From contig NC_089220.1 in assembly GCF_963924675.1 (NCBI RefSeq), positions 158,385,270 to 158,449,269 of the forward strand: DNA of 64,000 nt, given 5' to 3'. The translations under genes were made by a program, and so were the position numbers. Positions 49,011 to 61,200 of the stretch are shown one piece after another (within the stretch, counting starts at the first letter, position 1; each line of letters starts with the position of its first letter). The DNA comes from Phocoena phocoena. Taxonomy: Eukaryota > Chordata > Mammalia > Artiodactyla > Phocoenidae. A model generated the notes under the pieces. That model had not been told where the DNA came from. It did not search any database and saw only the letters and a list, made by a program, of their open reading frames with translations.

Positions 49011-50248
49011 ACTCAGGAGAAAAGAACAGACTTGAGGGGAATAGAGACTAAAATGAGGGGAAGGGAAGGAAGCCACAGATTTAGGAGGAGATCAAGATGG
49101 TATAAATGTGGGAGGGGAGGAAAAGATGTGGTCAGTACCTGTTAGCTCTTGACTGTCACAGTACCCAGGAATTTTGTCCCTGGGTTGTGTGTATGCACTA
49201 GATACAGAAGGGGAGATGGTTCTGATCGTGTTTGCGAAGCCAGCACATCTGATGGAGATGCATGGCAGGGTGAGCAGTCCCCGTTCTAGGAGAGAAAAGT
49301 CATGGTTTCAGGAAGAGCTTGGACTCCATCAGGAGGATTTGGATCAGCAGCTGTGGTGTGAGATGCACGTGTAGACACGTGTGTGCCCTGAGGTGGGGGC
49401 CGTGGGTGGAAATGTGAGCGTGAGCGGTGTGTGTGTGTGTGGAATTTCTCCAGTTCAGTCCAAGCCACCAGGCAAGCGGCAAATAAAAATGAATGAGGCA
49501 AGCTTATTCTCATTTCTCTTAAAAGACAGGGAGGAAAACAGCCGGTTCCAACCATGGTGAGTCATAGGCATCAGAAAATGGACAGGCCTACAAGGTCATG
49601 GGGTCCAGTCTCCTGGCTGGAATGGCTTTGCTCTGCTCCACAGGGGCTGCTGCCCAGGCCACGCCGGGCGAGGAAGCTGAGGATGCTGTAGCCGCCCAGC
49701 TCCTGCTTCAGGACATGGGCTCTGACAAAGAATGTGCATATTTACATATGCATCGTACTGCTCTCATATTTGGCTCTGATGTTGGAAAGCTCTAGCACTT
49801 TCTGAATTGATTTTCGCATTTTTACATTTTGACAGAGCTTTGGAGTGGCAGTTTCTCTGGGTTTCTAAGTGGCTGCCATCCTAGTGGTCTGGTTGTGTTT
49901 AGATGTCAGTCGCTGATGAGTCTGGGAACCGGGACTGGTGTTTGGATGTGGCCTTTGCTCTTTTACCCTAAATGGTGGCAAGTGGAGACATCGGGTAATT
50001 TTGTTGTCGGATACAGAGTTTTCTTGGAGTGAAGAGGGGGAAAAGGAGGACTATGGGAATATAGCAATTCTGTTTGTTCACATTTATTGAGCACCAAATT
50101 CTTGGGGGACCTTTTAGAGTAAGAAAGAGGCAACACTGGGGAGCTTGTGTCTGTGTAGACATGCCTTGGGCAGTGAGAAGCTGAGCTTAGGCTGTTTCTC
50201 CCCAACAGTCTGCATGGCAAGCTCCTATTCGGCCATCAAAGCCCAGCT
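49011..50248. other. intronic sequence, nothing recognised
   Basis: Unassigned. Short (GT)n run at 49427-49441. A GC-richer patch at 49610-49710 carries a 65-residue frame with no domain and no splice context. Confidence 0.45.
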
Positions 50249-50264
50249 TACATGACCCTCTTTT

Positions 50265-50636
50265 TGTAAATTTATTTATTTGTTTTTATTTTTGGCTGTG
50301 TTGGGTCTTCGTTGCTGTGCGCAGGCTTTCTCTAGTTACGGCAAGCGGGGGCTACTCTTCATTGTGGGGCGTGGGCTTCTCATTGTCATGGCTTCTCTTG
50401 TCACAGAGCATGGGCTCTAGGCATGCGGGCTTCAGTAGTTGTGGCACGCAGGCTCAGTAGTTGTGGCACACAGGCTCAATAGTTGTGGCTCGTTAGCTCT
50501 AGAGCGCAGGCTCGGTAGTTGTGGCGCACGGGCTTAGTTGCTCCGTGGCATGTGGGATCTTCCCGGACCAGGGCTCGAACCCATGTCCCCTGCATTGGCA
50601 GGCAGATTCTTAAGCACTGCACCACCAGGGAAGCCC
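50265..50636 (-). mobile_element. long CHR-type SINE with internal 22-base repeats
   Basis: 372 bases, antisense. Tail of TTTA units at left; head 'caccaccagggaagcccta' at right. A 16-base duplication flanks it: TACATGACCCTCTTTT at 50249-50264 and TACACGACCCTCTTTT at 50637-50652 (one mismatch). Inside are three tandem 22-base units at 50433-50498 ('cagtagttgtggcacgcagg…'), variable in sequence. Older and longer than the 210-base copies. Confidence 0.93.
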
Positions 50637-50652
50637 TACACGACCCTCTTTT

Positions 50653-52357
50653 GACTGCTTTCCCAACATCCATCCTCTCCTTTGTCATCCTGGTTCTTTT
50701 CCTTTTCTTACCACATTGCATCAGCTTCCATATTTATCCGTGTCTCTCCCCCTCTCCACTAGAGCAGGGGCTCTGGCTTACTCATCTTTGCACAGATGCT
50801 TGTTGAATTCAATAAAAACCTAAGCTTCGTAAACATGAGTGATTTTTTATTTCTCTGCTCCCCTTCTCTTCATTCAGCATGTGTTTATTGAATTCCTGTT
50901 ATGTGTCATGCACAGGAGTTTGGTGTTAGGAATACAAATACAAATTAGATAGAGTCTCTGACCTCAGAATGTTCACAGTCTTGTGTGAGAGAGGGCTAAC
51001 AGGTAAATTGAATAATGTATGGTAAGTGCTATATTATGCCTCATTCAAGAATTATTTATTTAGTGCCTGCCTTCTGCGCTAGGCACTGGGGATGCATCAA
51101 TAGAAAGAAAAAACAACAGGTAAAAATCCTCAACCTCGTGGTACTTCTGAGTGAGAGGGAAACGGGCTATAAGCAGACAGCTAAATATATTAATTAGTAT
51201 CTTAGATGGACATGAGTGCTATGCAGAAAAATAAAGCAGGAAAGACAATAGGAAGTGTGTGTGTGTGTCTGTGTCTGTGTCTGTGTATGTGTGTGTAGGG
51301 AGTTGTCATTTTAACTACACTGATCAAGGCAGCCCTCAGTAAGAAGGTGACAGTGGGGTAAAGATATGATTGCAGTGAAGGAGCCAGCCATGCCGTTATT
51401 GGGAGGAAGAGCATTCCAAGGATGGTTCAAAGGCCCTGGGGCAGGAGTGTGGGAGGAGCAACAGGAGCAGGGTGAGAAAGGAGGAACTCTGAGAAGCAGA
51501 GGGCAGGGCATGTGCAGACCAGGACTTTAGAAGTCGCTGTCACGACCATGGGTAGCTGGAAGCCACTGGAGGGATCTGAGGTAACGGGTGACATGATCCA
51601 AATTTCACCAAGATCCCTGTGGGGGACAAGCTGGGATAAGGAGAGGTGGCAGGGGGGACAGGGCCAGGGTGGAAAGGAGGAGACCAGGTAGAAGGCTCTG
51701 GAGTCGTCCAGGCGAGAAATGGTCGGGGCTGGGTCAGGTTGGCAGAGTGGAAGTAATGAGACGCTGTGGGATTCCGAATATGATGTGCAGGTGACGTCAT
51801 CAAGATTTTCTGAAAACCCAGAAGTAGTGTTTGAAAGAGACATCAAGGGTAATTCCAAGGGTTTTGGCCTGAGTCCTTGGAAGGGTGCAGTTGCCTTTAA
51901 TTAAGATGTGGGGGGAGAACGTTGCAGAAGTATCACCAGGGGTTCAGGTTTGGATTTGATAACGTCTGTGAGGTCAGGAAGGCAGCTGGAATAGGAGTCA
52001 GGCCTTGAGGGGAGATTCTCGTTTTGCACAGCAGTTCTGTCCTATAAAGTCACGGTGAGCACTGAACGGGCAGACCCTGAGTCCCACTCCCAGGGGAAAT
52101 ACAGGGCTGGGTTCCTGCGGGTCTCTAGTCCCAGCACTGTCATCAGCTGGTTGATACTTGACCTTGTTATATGTGTATCTCTGTCCAGTGACGCTTTATT
52201 TAATACCGTTGCTGATTCATTACTGTTCAGCTTAGGCTGACAACACTGTAACTCACGCCCAAGTGAAGCTTATCGGACACGCGTTTTCTCCGTAAGGCGC
52301 AGCCTTCTTGTGCTTGGGAGCACTGGACAGCACCTCGGCACTGACACCTGGCGGCCA
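50653..52357 (-). repeat. L2 LINE (antisense), left part
   Basis: L2 tails at 50865-51000 ('catgtgtttattgaattcct') and 51040-51130 ('ttatttagtgcctgccttct'), then reversed ORF text: 'ggtagctggaagccactgga', 'gggtgacatgatccaaattt', 'ggttttggcctgagtccttg'. Two tails imply two overlapping or adjacent copies. A (GT)n microsatellite sits at 51255-51297. Text from 51,905 to 52,357 is less certain. Confidence 0.7.
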
Positions 52358-52568
52358 TTTTTTTTTTTTTTTTTTGGCGGTACGCGGGCCTCTCACTGTT
52401 GTGGCCTCTCCGGTTGCGGAGCACAGGCTCCGGATGCGCAGGCTCAGCGGCCATGGCTCACGGGCCCAGCCGCTCCGTGGCACGTGGGATCTTCCCGGAC
52501 CGGGGCACGAACCCGTGTCCCCTGCATCGGCAGGCGGACTCCCAACCACTGTGCCACCAGGGAAGCCC
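52358..52568 (-). mobile_element. CHR-type cetacean SINE
   Basis: Full-length antisense copy close to consensus; T18 tail at left, head ending 'gggaagccc' at 52568. Flanking 'tggcggccattt' and 'tgggggctgttt' look like a decayed target duplication. The large frames here are SINE artefacts. Confidence 0.94.
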
Positions 52569-52880
52569 TGGGGGCTGTTTTTAATAGTGAAATCAACAGA
52601 ATGCACAAAAGTGTGGGAAAATGTGGCACTAACTGGACCATAAAAACTATAGTTCTTGTCACTGTGAGAGACAAAACAAGAGGGCAGAGCATTGCGGTGT
52701 TCGCCCTCAGCTGGGAGCGAGCACTTGGGTGACTCCCTGCCCACTCTGGGCAGGGCTACAAACGACCGCAAAAGCATCCCAAGTATTGATTTGGGGGCTG
52801 CAAATGAATTTTAGCGAGTAGGCAAATCTCAAATATGGATCCATGAGCTGTGGGGATGGATGGTATTTGGGAACTGATAG
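52569..52880. other. spacer between two SINEs
   Basis: Unassigned; no L2 blocks recognised here. Confidence 0.4.
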
Positions 52881-52893
52881 CCTCTGGTGCATT

Positions 52894-53049
52894 TTATTTG
52901 GTTTTTTGTTGTTTGGGGTTTTTTGTTTTTGTTTTGTTTGGCCTCACCACGTGGCATGTGGGATCTTAGTTCCCCGACCAGGGATATCGAACCCGTGCCC
53001 CCTGCAGTGGAAGCGCAGAGTCCTAATCACTGGACCTCCAGGGAAGTCC
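52894..53049 (-). mobile_element. short CHR/Bov-tA-like SINE
   Basis: T/G-rich tail at left, 'cttagttccccgaccaggg', 'ccccctgcagtggaagcgca', head 'ggacctccagggaagtccc' at right. Duplication CCTCTGGTGCATT (52881-52893) and CCTCTGATGCATT (53050-53062), one mismatch. Confidence 0.9.
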
Positions 53050-53062
53050 CCTCTGATGCATT

Positions 53063-53330
53063 GTAAAGCCATGAACCTGGATGGAATCATCAAGTGGGGG
53101 GCGGGTGTAGATGGAGGAGAGGAAAGGTCCCAGGGCTGAGTCCCGGGGACTCAGAGGGACAGAGAAGGGACAGTGAGTGACGTAGGAAGAGAACCAGGGG
53201 AGTGTGTGGCATGTGGACAGTACTTCAAGGAGGATGAAGTGCCTTGTGTCAGTTGCAGCTACTAAGTCAGGTAAGATAAAGACTGAGTGGGGACCACTGG
53301 TTTGGGGAACCTTAAATTATAGATTAATCG
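53063..53330 (-). repeat. L2 LINE (antisense), right part
   Basis: 'ggtcccagggctgagtcccg', 'gaaccaggggagtgtgtggc', 'gttgcagctactaagtcagg' match reversed L2 text further 5' than the 51-kb part, consistent with one element broken by SINEs. Confidence 0.65.
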
Positions 53331-56300
53331 AACAACTAATTATTTCTGTGGGAGCCTGGTAGTCAGAGTAATGCTGCAGAGAAGATGAAACAGGTCTTCA
53401 TCAGAGGACCCCAGTGTGCTCTCAGCCTGGGGCTGGACACAGCCCCGTCCACCTGCCCACCCCACCCCCCAGCAGTCTGATGGGGACACTATTTGGAACC
53501 TTGGACACAGAAGCCACGGCCTCCTTTTTGCCGGGCAGTTTTTCATTTGGACAGGGCAGAGCCATTAGGCATCTACGGGAGAGAAGGGAGGGAGTATGTT
53601 CCCCTGCTGCCCATCCTGGGGGCCACACGTCCCAAGAGCCCAAGCTGGGAGCAGAGGACGGCTGTCGGCTTTAGTTCAGCTTCCTTCGAGGCAGTGTTGG
53701 TTTCCATTGGTGAGCGCAGTTGTTTTGTTGTTGTGTCAGTTATGACCTAAATGACTCTTCAGCTGAATAGTTAGTTTCACCAACCTCAAGTTACTACTTC
53801 AATTTAAATGAGTTCTCTAATAATGAAGAAATAATGGGAAAAGGGCTGTTTATCCTAAGTATCCCAAGGCACAAGGTACCCTGGGAGAAAGCAAAGAAAT
53901 CTGAGCCTTTTGAACTTCACCCTTGACCCCTTAGCAGCCGCCTGGTCCTTACACACCCCGTATAAGGAACCAGGGCCCATGCTGAGTGTCAGGTCACTGA
54001 TGACAGGAGATGGCGGGCATCTCTCCATCCAGGTGTATTGCGTTCCTGCTGCAGGCAGCGCCTAGGGCTCTGTCAACACCTGGGGCTCCTCCAATGCAGT
54101 ATGGCCAGTGGGTGATGTGGATCCATGTAAGGTATCGTGTTTGCAGTATGAAATAACTGACATAGTTGAGAAGCAGCCTCACAGATACAGGCGAGAGACG
54201 GATCAGTAAGGGCTAGAACCAGCAGGGGAAAACTCACAGAGGAGGCAAGATTTGAAGGAAGGGTGGGACTCGGGCCAAGATGAAGGGCTTACGGATGCAG
54301 GCGAGCAGGAGAACAAAGGTCCAAGGTCATGAATGGCTTCTGGTATGTAGGGCCTGGGGGAAATGAGCAGACTCACTTGAGGAGGGAGGGCATGCATAAA
54401 TAAGTTCTTGGAGAGAATTGAGGAGAAATGATAAGGCCGTCTGGTGGCAGTCAGGTCCTCAGGGTAACATGGTGACCGTTAATGTGGTATTGACCTGGAT
54501 TTAGAATCCATTTAATTGAGTCAGATATAACATTCCCCTTGGCATCGCCAATAAGAGATGAAAGTCAGAGCTGAGAAAGTTTGTAAAATGATTTATGCAA
54601 CTTGCTCCACTGCGTTAATTAAAATATCCAAACGGGCTCTCTTGAATCACTAAATAGGAACCATACGTCACAGAAAGCACCCATGTCAGTCATGTAATTG
54701 ACAAGACACTACGAGATGACAAATGTACTTCTGTTCCGTAGAAGGAAGCCTGTCGCTTTATTTCGCGATGTTGCTCTTTGCACACCGATGTGATTTCTCA
54801 GATTCTATGGGAAAATTAAACTCTTCCAAAAGAACTTGGAACCTTTGTCTCTAGATGAAGTGACAGAGTGCCTCAGCAGGGGAGGGCACGCCTGTGCTCC
54901 TACTTATTCTTCCAAAGAGTGGCCTTTCTTATTCAGGGATTGCAAACTGCACTTTTAAAAAGGGCAAGAAGGCTGGGGTGGTGCTGGGTGGCAGGACTCC
55001 TAACTGCTTTGTGATGTTTGCCTTTGAGCAACATGAGACGTGCCTTTTTCATCGAGCCTTCTTGAGTGGTGATACATCCCTTTGCAGTATTCCATTTGGA
55101 GTGCATACTGGAAACCACTCTTTCATTATTGAATGTTCCTCAAAGATAGGAAGGTGCATTTCTGTCTGATCCGTCATTGCGTTTACAAGCAGAGCTACAT
55201 CTTGGGTCTTTACGAGGTGGCTCATTGTTATTTTACTTAAAGTGTGAAGAAGGAGGCATTCCAGTCTCTTCTCGCAGCTTAGTTGCCTGCATAGACATTG
55301 CCAAAGTCTTTGGTCTAGCCCTGGCTTAACTTGTCTAAAATAGTTTAAACAAGTTTCGTTGTGTTCTCTTCTAAGTGGAAATGGAGAACAGTTGGTTCAA
55401 CATTCTCAGCATATTTTTTCACCATTAAAGGAATACTTTTAATTCATGGGATCATCGCATTTTTAAAGCTTGATAAGGGGCTTGAGGTTAGGATGAGACC
55501 TTGGAAACCAGGGGTTCCAGGAACCAGGGTTCCGTTTGGGGATGAGGGACTGTTCTCAGAGCCACCCAGCCTGTAGCTGGTGGCAGTCACAGCAGTGGGT
55601 CTTGACTATGAGATTCTGTCTCTGCCATTGCTTACATGCAAGGAAGGCCTGAGCCCTTCCCTTAAACTCTTGGGTTCTCAGTTTCTCGTACGTAAAATAA
55701 GCGTGATGACCTATGAGTCATCAAATCGGGCCCTGCCGCTTACCCCTTACACAATCAATACTCACAAATGTTGACAGAAAGGAAGGTTGCCTTTAATCTG
55801 AATGCCGGCAATCTGGGGAGATGGTAGACTCAGCGTCCCCCCAAAACTACCTCCCAAGATTCTGCTCCACCATGAAAGCTTTTAAAGGGAAACAGGGAAG
55901 CAATCTCGGTGAATCTTTGAGGTAGGGGGTCAGAGTTGTCGCCATCCCCACTGTGTGCAGGCTGGGTGCAGGCTGGTCGAGGCCTCGTGATCTTTCTTTA
56001 GACCCCACCTTGTTCACACAGTTTGCAAGATTACTGAAGGGAAGCTAAGGAAGAGATCTGGTCATGTGTCAGTTACTTACTTTTCATTCCTACTTCTCTG
56101 GTCTATGAAAGAACCACGAAGTTAGGCAAAGTATTGTGTGATCAAAAGATATGAAAGGTGTGCTCGGGCTGGAGATGAGTAGAGCATGGGGTGCCTGGTT
56201 TAAGGTTAGTGACAAGGCAAAGGGCACCTTCTGCAAAGGGCTCTCTCCCACAGAGTTTTTTCCTGCCAAGAGCTGCTTACGCATTGACCTCCATGATTTT

Positions 56301-58134
56301 TTTCTGGTTCTGCTGTTCTGTATTTCTACAGATGTGTGACTTAGTCGCCTTTAAGTGTATAAATATTCGTGTGTCAAGGATATTGACTGTCGTTTTTTCC
56401 CATCTCCACTCAGAACAGACAAGAAAAAATTCAGTTAAGTTGACATCATCCATCTCTGTCCTCCTGAGCAGGCTAAGTCACGCAGTTCCTTTTATCTTTC
56501 CTCATAGATCCTCTGTTCCTGCTGCTTTAATCTTCACTCTTCTGTGTGGTCATTTTCTCCCAAAGAGCTCGGTTTTTATTTGTTGTTCACTTAAATACCA
56601 TATTTTAGTACACGGCTCTGAGCATTACATCATTGTTCTCACCCTCTCAGACTGTTAGCGTTGAAACAGGATTTTATGTAACTGATAAATTGTCACACAG
56701 GGCACAGATGAGTAGGCGGAGGACCCACATCAGAACTTTCTCGTTCCTTCTCTCTCAGCAGCGACTCAGTGACAACCAGCAGCGACCGTTTCATCACACT
56801 GGGCGCTTGCAGCCAGCCCCCATTTGTCAGAGAGAACAGCGCCTCCCCACGTGGGGAGACTTGTAGGGCCTGGTATTAGCCTTGACATAGTGAATATGGA
56901 CGAGGGCAGAAGCTCATGATCAGAACGTGTGCCAAGAAAACCCAGCCCTGCCCTGGAAAAGCCCCCAACCCACTAAATCCCTCTTAAAACTATTTGTAAA
57001 GCACTCTCCAACCTTCTGGAACTCCTGACGGCTCCTCTCTCAGTACTTGAATCCTGGGATGGAGTTTCATGGTTTCTAAACTGGTACCATTTTGCGGTGG
57101 TGGAGAGGAAAGAAGCACTGCAGCATTTTGTAACTTACTCTTTTTTTTTTTTTCTTTTAATGTTTATAAACCAAAACACTGGAATGACCGTAACAGTATT
57201 CTTCATGTTGAAGTGTAGCTCATCAGATTTCAGAAGTGAGGAGGGCTTCAGTGCAAAGTTAACCATCCGGTTGCGGTTCACAAACCCGTTAGGGCGGAGG
57301 TGGAATCCTGGGACAACCTGCAAGGAACGCATTACGGGGTTATCCGTTGCCACATTGCTCTAAAATGCCTTACTCAGAACATTTTTCTTCCTCTGTAGCA
57401 CTGAGTTCCAGGTCTCTCCCACATTTGAAAACACCAGATACCAGCTGCCCTCCCGTTTTCTACTCCCTTCCCGTTCCTTAGTCTCTCCCCACCACCCATC
57501 AGCCACATTTTGGCTTCGGCGGCATTTGAATCATAACCCAGCTCCGATCAGACTGGTAATGAGAAACCAGGATGGTGCTTTAATGGGGACTCTTCATGCC
57601 TGTGGTAAAATTCAAGAAGCTACTAGGAAAATCCAAGTGAGCTGCTCATCTGCGATGCATTTTTAGTAAATTACAGCTCTAGGGGAGGGTGAGAAAGAGC
57701 TAAGGAACCTATAACGCCCGGAAAGAGAACAGAGCTGTCCCAGGAAACTTCTGCTCCTCTCGTGCAGCTCCGGGCTGAAGACAGACCACCGGCGAGGAAT
57801 GATTCTGTATCTCGGCTGTGTTTTTATTTGCCAACAATCCAGGCTGCAATCCTCTAAACCTAGGTGAAGCAACACCTGCTATTAAGATGCTCACAGTAAA
57901 GCCCCTCAGCGCTTTTTTTTTTTTTTTCTTTTTCAATAGCTCTCCTGCTGAAAGTTCTACTGGCGGGAAGCAGACCTGAGTTAACCCGTTCACTACCACC
58001 TCCTCGTTGTGGTGCAGCTCTTACTGAGACTGGATGCTCCTCTGAGCTGTATGCCTGAATCTTACTTTCCTTGATCTTAGAATTTTATTTACCGTCTCTG
58101 AACAGTCCACTGCTGGGTAGAAAGGTCCTCTTTC
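53331..58134. other. intronic sequence, nothing recognised
   Basis: The longest stretch without a recognised element (4.8 kb). 54190-54440 is G/A-rich and could be L2. T-runs at 57139-57153 and 57911-57926. Frames of up to 155 residues (56191-56658) show no domain or splice context. Confidence 0.45.
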
Positions 58135-58147
58135 TCTCCCACTGTTT

Positions 58148-58351
58148 TGTTTTTTTTACAATGTTGTGTTACTTTCAGGCGTACAGCAAAGTGATTCCGT
58201 CCTACATATCTATATCTATATAGACATATATGTGTATATCTATTCTTCTACAGACTCTGTTCCCTTGTAGATTATTACAAGATATGGAGTAGAGTTCCCT
58301 GTGCCATACGGTAGGTCCTGGTTGGTTATCTATTATACGTAGTGGTATGCA
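58148..58351 (-). mobile_element. 5'-truncated L1 3' end with target duplication
   Basis: T-tail at 58148-58158 followed by reversed L1 3' UTR: 'gcgtacagcaaagtgattcc', 'gttccctgtgccatacggta'. Flanked by the perfect 13-base repeat TCTCCCACTGTTT at 58135-58147 and 58352-58364. Confidence 0.92.
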
Positions 58352-58555
58352 TCTCCCACTGTTTCAGTGACATCCTTTTCACCACAATGATGACACGCAG
58401 TGTCACTAACTCTTTGGAACTATATTACAGTTTGGTTTAAGACTATCCCCTTATCCTCCAGCAGAGGAGCTCTGTCCCTTCTCACTACCTGTGGAAATCC
58501 CTTAGGGACAGGAAAACTTGGATCGAGTGTCTTTGGACACACATCCCTAACGGTA

Positions 58556-58868
58556 CGGTTGGCCGTCTGGATCCACGGGTTCCACATCCTCGGATTCAAC
58601 CAACTGCAGATCAAAAATATTTTTGAAAAATTGCCAGAAAGCTCCAAGAAACAAAACTTGAATTTGCTACTTACCGGCAACGGCTTACCCAGCGTTAACA
58701 CCGTGTTAAGTGTTACGGGTCATCTAGAGGTAAAGTGTGCAGGAGGATGTTGTAGGTAATATGCAAATACTATGCCATTTCTTTATGTATGGGACTCCAG
58801 CATCCATCGATCTTGGTGTCCACAGAGGGTCCTGGACCCCCATCCCCACAGATGCTGAGGGACAACTG
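58556..58868. mobile_element. MER2-like TcMar-Tigger element
   Basis: Begins 'cggttggccgtctggatcca', contains 'ggattcaaccaactgcagat', 'caaatactatgccatttctt', 'ggtcctggacccccatcccc' and ends 'gagggacaactg', the order of MER2. TA precedes the left end (58554-58555); TG follows the right end (mutated TA). No transposase. Confidence 0.8.
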
Positions 58869-59646
58869 TGTGCCTTAGAATGAGGGGACACCTGCAGCCC
58901 TACGGGTGAGCACAGATTCTTTTCCATGAAGGCCTAACACTGGGACAGACTGGCAGGTGCCCTTCAAGACAGGAAGCTGAGACACAGAAAGATGATGAAT
59001 TCGAGGGACACTGGTGCAGAGCCCAGCCTCTCATTCTGTCCTCTGAGTCAGTGCTGGGTCAGAGGTGACAGATGCTAGCACCAGCCTACAGGTGCACAAT
59101 CTGCTTGTAAAACCCGCGTGGAAGTTCGGTGCTCTCCCATGAGACCACCTACTCCTCTCTTAGGCTCCTTCCTGTAAAGATGCTATCACGTTGCCGGCCT
59201 GCCCAGCAGAATGGAACTTGAATCCAGGCCTCCTGACCCCTAGGCCTCCTGACCTCCTTTCATGAGCGACTTGGGAAAAGCCATGATATCAAAAGAAGAC
59301 TCCACTCCCTCTGACCATGACTGGCGTTCGTGTCTCAGAGCCTTTTCCTCCCCACCATGGCATGCATTAAGTTCAAGTCAGATGCCTTTCTCCGTGGCCT
59401 CCTCAGGGAGGCGAGGCCAGCCAGCAGGGTCAACAGATGAACCTGAGACTAAGCTGTAGGCTGGCAGGTTGCCCATCTGCCTGCGTGTCTGTCTGCTGAC
59501 ATCATAGGCTACATGGTAGGTTAGAAGTTTCAGGTTCATTTTCAAAGACAGAAGCTTGTTCAAAGACAGGTAGAGGTGCTGATCTGAGTGTTTTGTCAGC
59601 TTTGTTTCGCGGGTGGCACAGATAGCAGCAGTTGTACACACTCCAG
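58869..59646. other. intronic sequence, nothing recognised
   Basis: No exon or named repeat. 'ggcctcctgacc' is repeated at 59227 and 59244. Confidence 0.45.
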
Positions 59647-59657
59647 AGAATTAGGGA

Positions 59658-60266
59658 ATGCACCCCAGTGTTCATAGCAGCACTGTTTACGGCAGCCAAG
59701 ACATGGAAGCAACCCTAAATGTCCATGGACATTGGATAAAGATGAATGGATAAAGAAGGTGTGACATACACACACACACATACACACACGCACGCACAAC
59801 GGAATATTCCTCGGCCATGAAAAAGAATGAAATGATGCCATTTGCAGCAACATGAATGAACCTAGAGATGATCATGCTAGGTGAAGTAAGCCAGACAAAG
59901 ATAAATACCATATTATGTCACTTCTATGTGGAATCTAAAATATGACACAAATGAACTTATTTATAAAACAGAAACAGACTCAGACATAGAAAACAAACTT
60001 ATGGTTACCAAAGGGGAAAGGGGGTGGGGAGGGATAAATTAGGAGTTTGGGATTAGCAGATACAAACTACTATATATAAAATAGATATACAACAAGGTCC
60101 TACTGTATAGCCCAGGAAACTATATTCAGTATCCTATAATAAACCATAATGGAGAAGAATATGAAAAAGAATATATATATTCTTTTTCATATTACTGAAT
60201 CATTTTGCTGTACACCAGAAACTAACACAACACTGTGAATCAACTATACTTCATTTAAAAAGAGAA
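59658..60266 (+). mobile_element. 5'-truncated L1 with 11-base target duplication
   Basis: L1 ORF2 end and 3' UTR: 'gttcatagcagcactgttta', 'aagtaagccagacaaagata', 'gtcctactgtatagcccagg', 'cagaaactaacacaacactg', ending in an A-rich tail. Perfect duplication AGAATTAGGGA at 59647-59657 and 60267-60277. Contains a (CA)n tract (59768-59797) and the palindrome at 60158-60193. Confidence 0.95.
60158..60193. repeat. 36-base perfect palindrome inside L1
   Basis: Two 18-base arms, left arm AATATGAAAAAGAATATA, meeting in the middle of an (AT)5 core with no loop. The left half matches ordinary L1 3' UTR text (compare 12998-13015); the right half is its inverted copy and is extra to the normal L1 sequence. 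Confidence 0.95.
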
Positions 60267-60277
60267 AGAATTAGGGA

Positions 60278-61025
60278 GAAAATAAGGATATGCCCATTTT
60301 TATAACCAGTCTTCCAGAATAATCTTTAAACACCCCTTTAAAAAAGAATTATAACTGGGGCCAATGAAAACAAGAACTGGTTAGAACTGGGCATTGCACC
60401 CTTGTAGCTACTTAAAGGATGGGGAGAGCTCAGGACAATGGGGTTAGGAATCTTGATGACACCTGGCCTGGAGGTAGGAGAGGGTGGGGCTGGGCAGGGA
60501 GAGGAAATGTGGAAGGAGCACAGCCTCTCCCCTCAATAAATGCACAGCCACGAAGGGGCCACGCACAGCCAGAGGTCCTCGGCCATCACATGGATCTCTA
60601 ATATCGGGACAAATGGTCCTGATGCCCACAGCGCTGTCTGTCAACCATGATGAACAACCTGCTCCTGCTGCCGTGCCTAGGCTGGTGCCTGGACCAAGGG
60701 GGGATGATGATGTAAACGTGTTGGTGATGAAGTGACCACAAGGATCAAGAACTAGATGAACAAAGGGACCAACTGGCTCCTTCCAGCTCTAAGATTCAAG
60801 TTCTCCTGACCTGCCCTTCCATCGCGTGTGGCCCCAGCTCTGTCCTGACTTCTGAGGGTTTTCATCAAAAGGGTGGAAATCTTCATTTATGAATCATTTT
60901 ATGTTACGCTAGGATCGAAGGAAAGTGCCAAAAGATATCAAGAATCCGTTCAGCCTTAATTCTAGAGAGTAATAAAACCTACATTCCTTTTGCTCCTATG
61001 ATCTTTCCAACTTTTCCTCCTTACA
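60278..61025. other. intronic sequence, nothing recognised
   Basis: No exon or named repeat. Confidence 0.45.
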
Positions 61026-61029
61026 TAAC

Positions 61030-61200
61030 AACTACTAATTATACCCATACATATGTGCTGCATATTTCCTTTAAGCCTCATAACAACCCTAAGAGTTGGG
61101 CTCTCTTAATGTTCCCATCTAACAAAATGGAGGCTGAGAAAGATTAAGGGACTTACCCAAGTCCACACATGTAGTAAGTGGTGGAGCCTAGGTTTCTTTC
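61030..61200 (-). repeat. MIR SINE
   Basis: 'tttaagcctcataacaaccc', 'aaaatggaggctgagaaaga', 'gggacttacccaagtccaca' and 'gtaagtggtggagcctaggt' are in reversed MIR order. Confidence 0.85.

Noticed and set aside
49598..49795. GC-richer 65-residue frame resembling a signal peptide (LLAGMALLCSTGAAAQA)
   Set aside because: Isolated, no downstream exon or family match; alanine-rich text arises easily in GC-rich sequence.
56191..56658. 155-residue + strand frame
   Set aside because: No domain, no start context, hydrophobic low-complexity composition; no conserved motif recognised.
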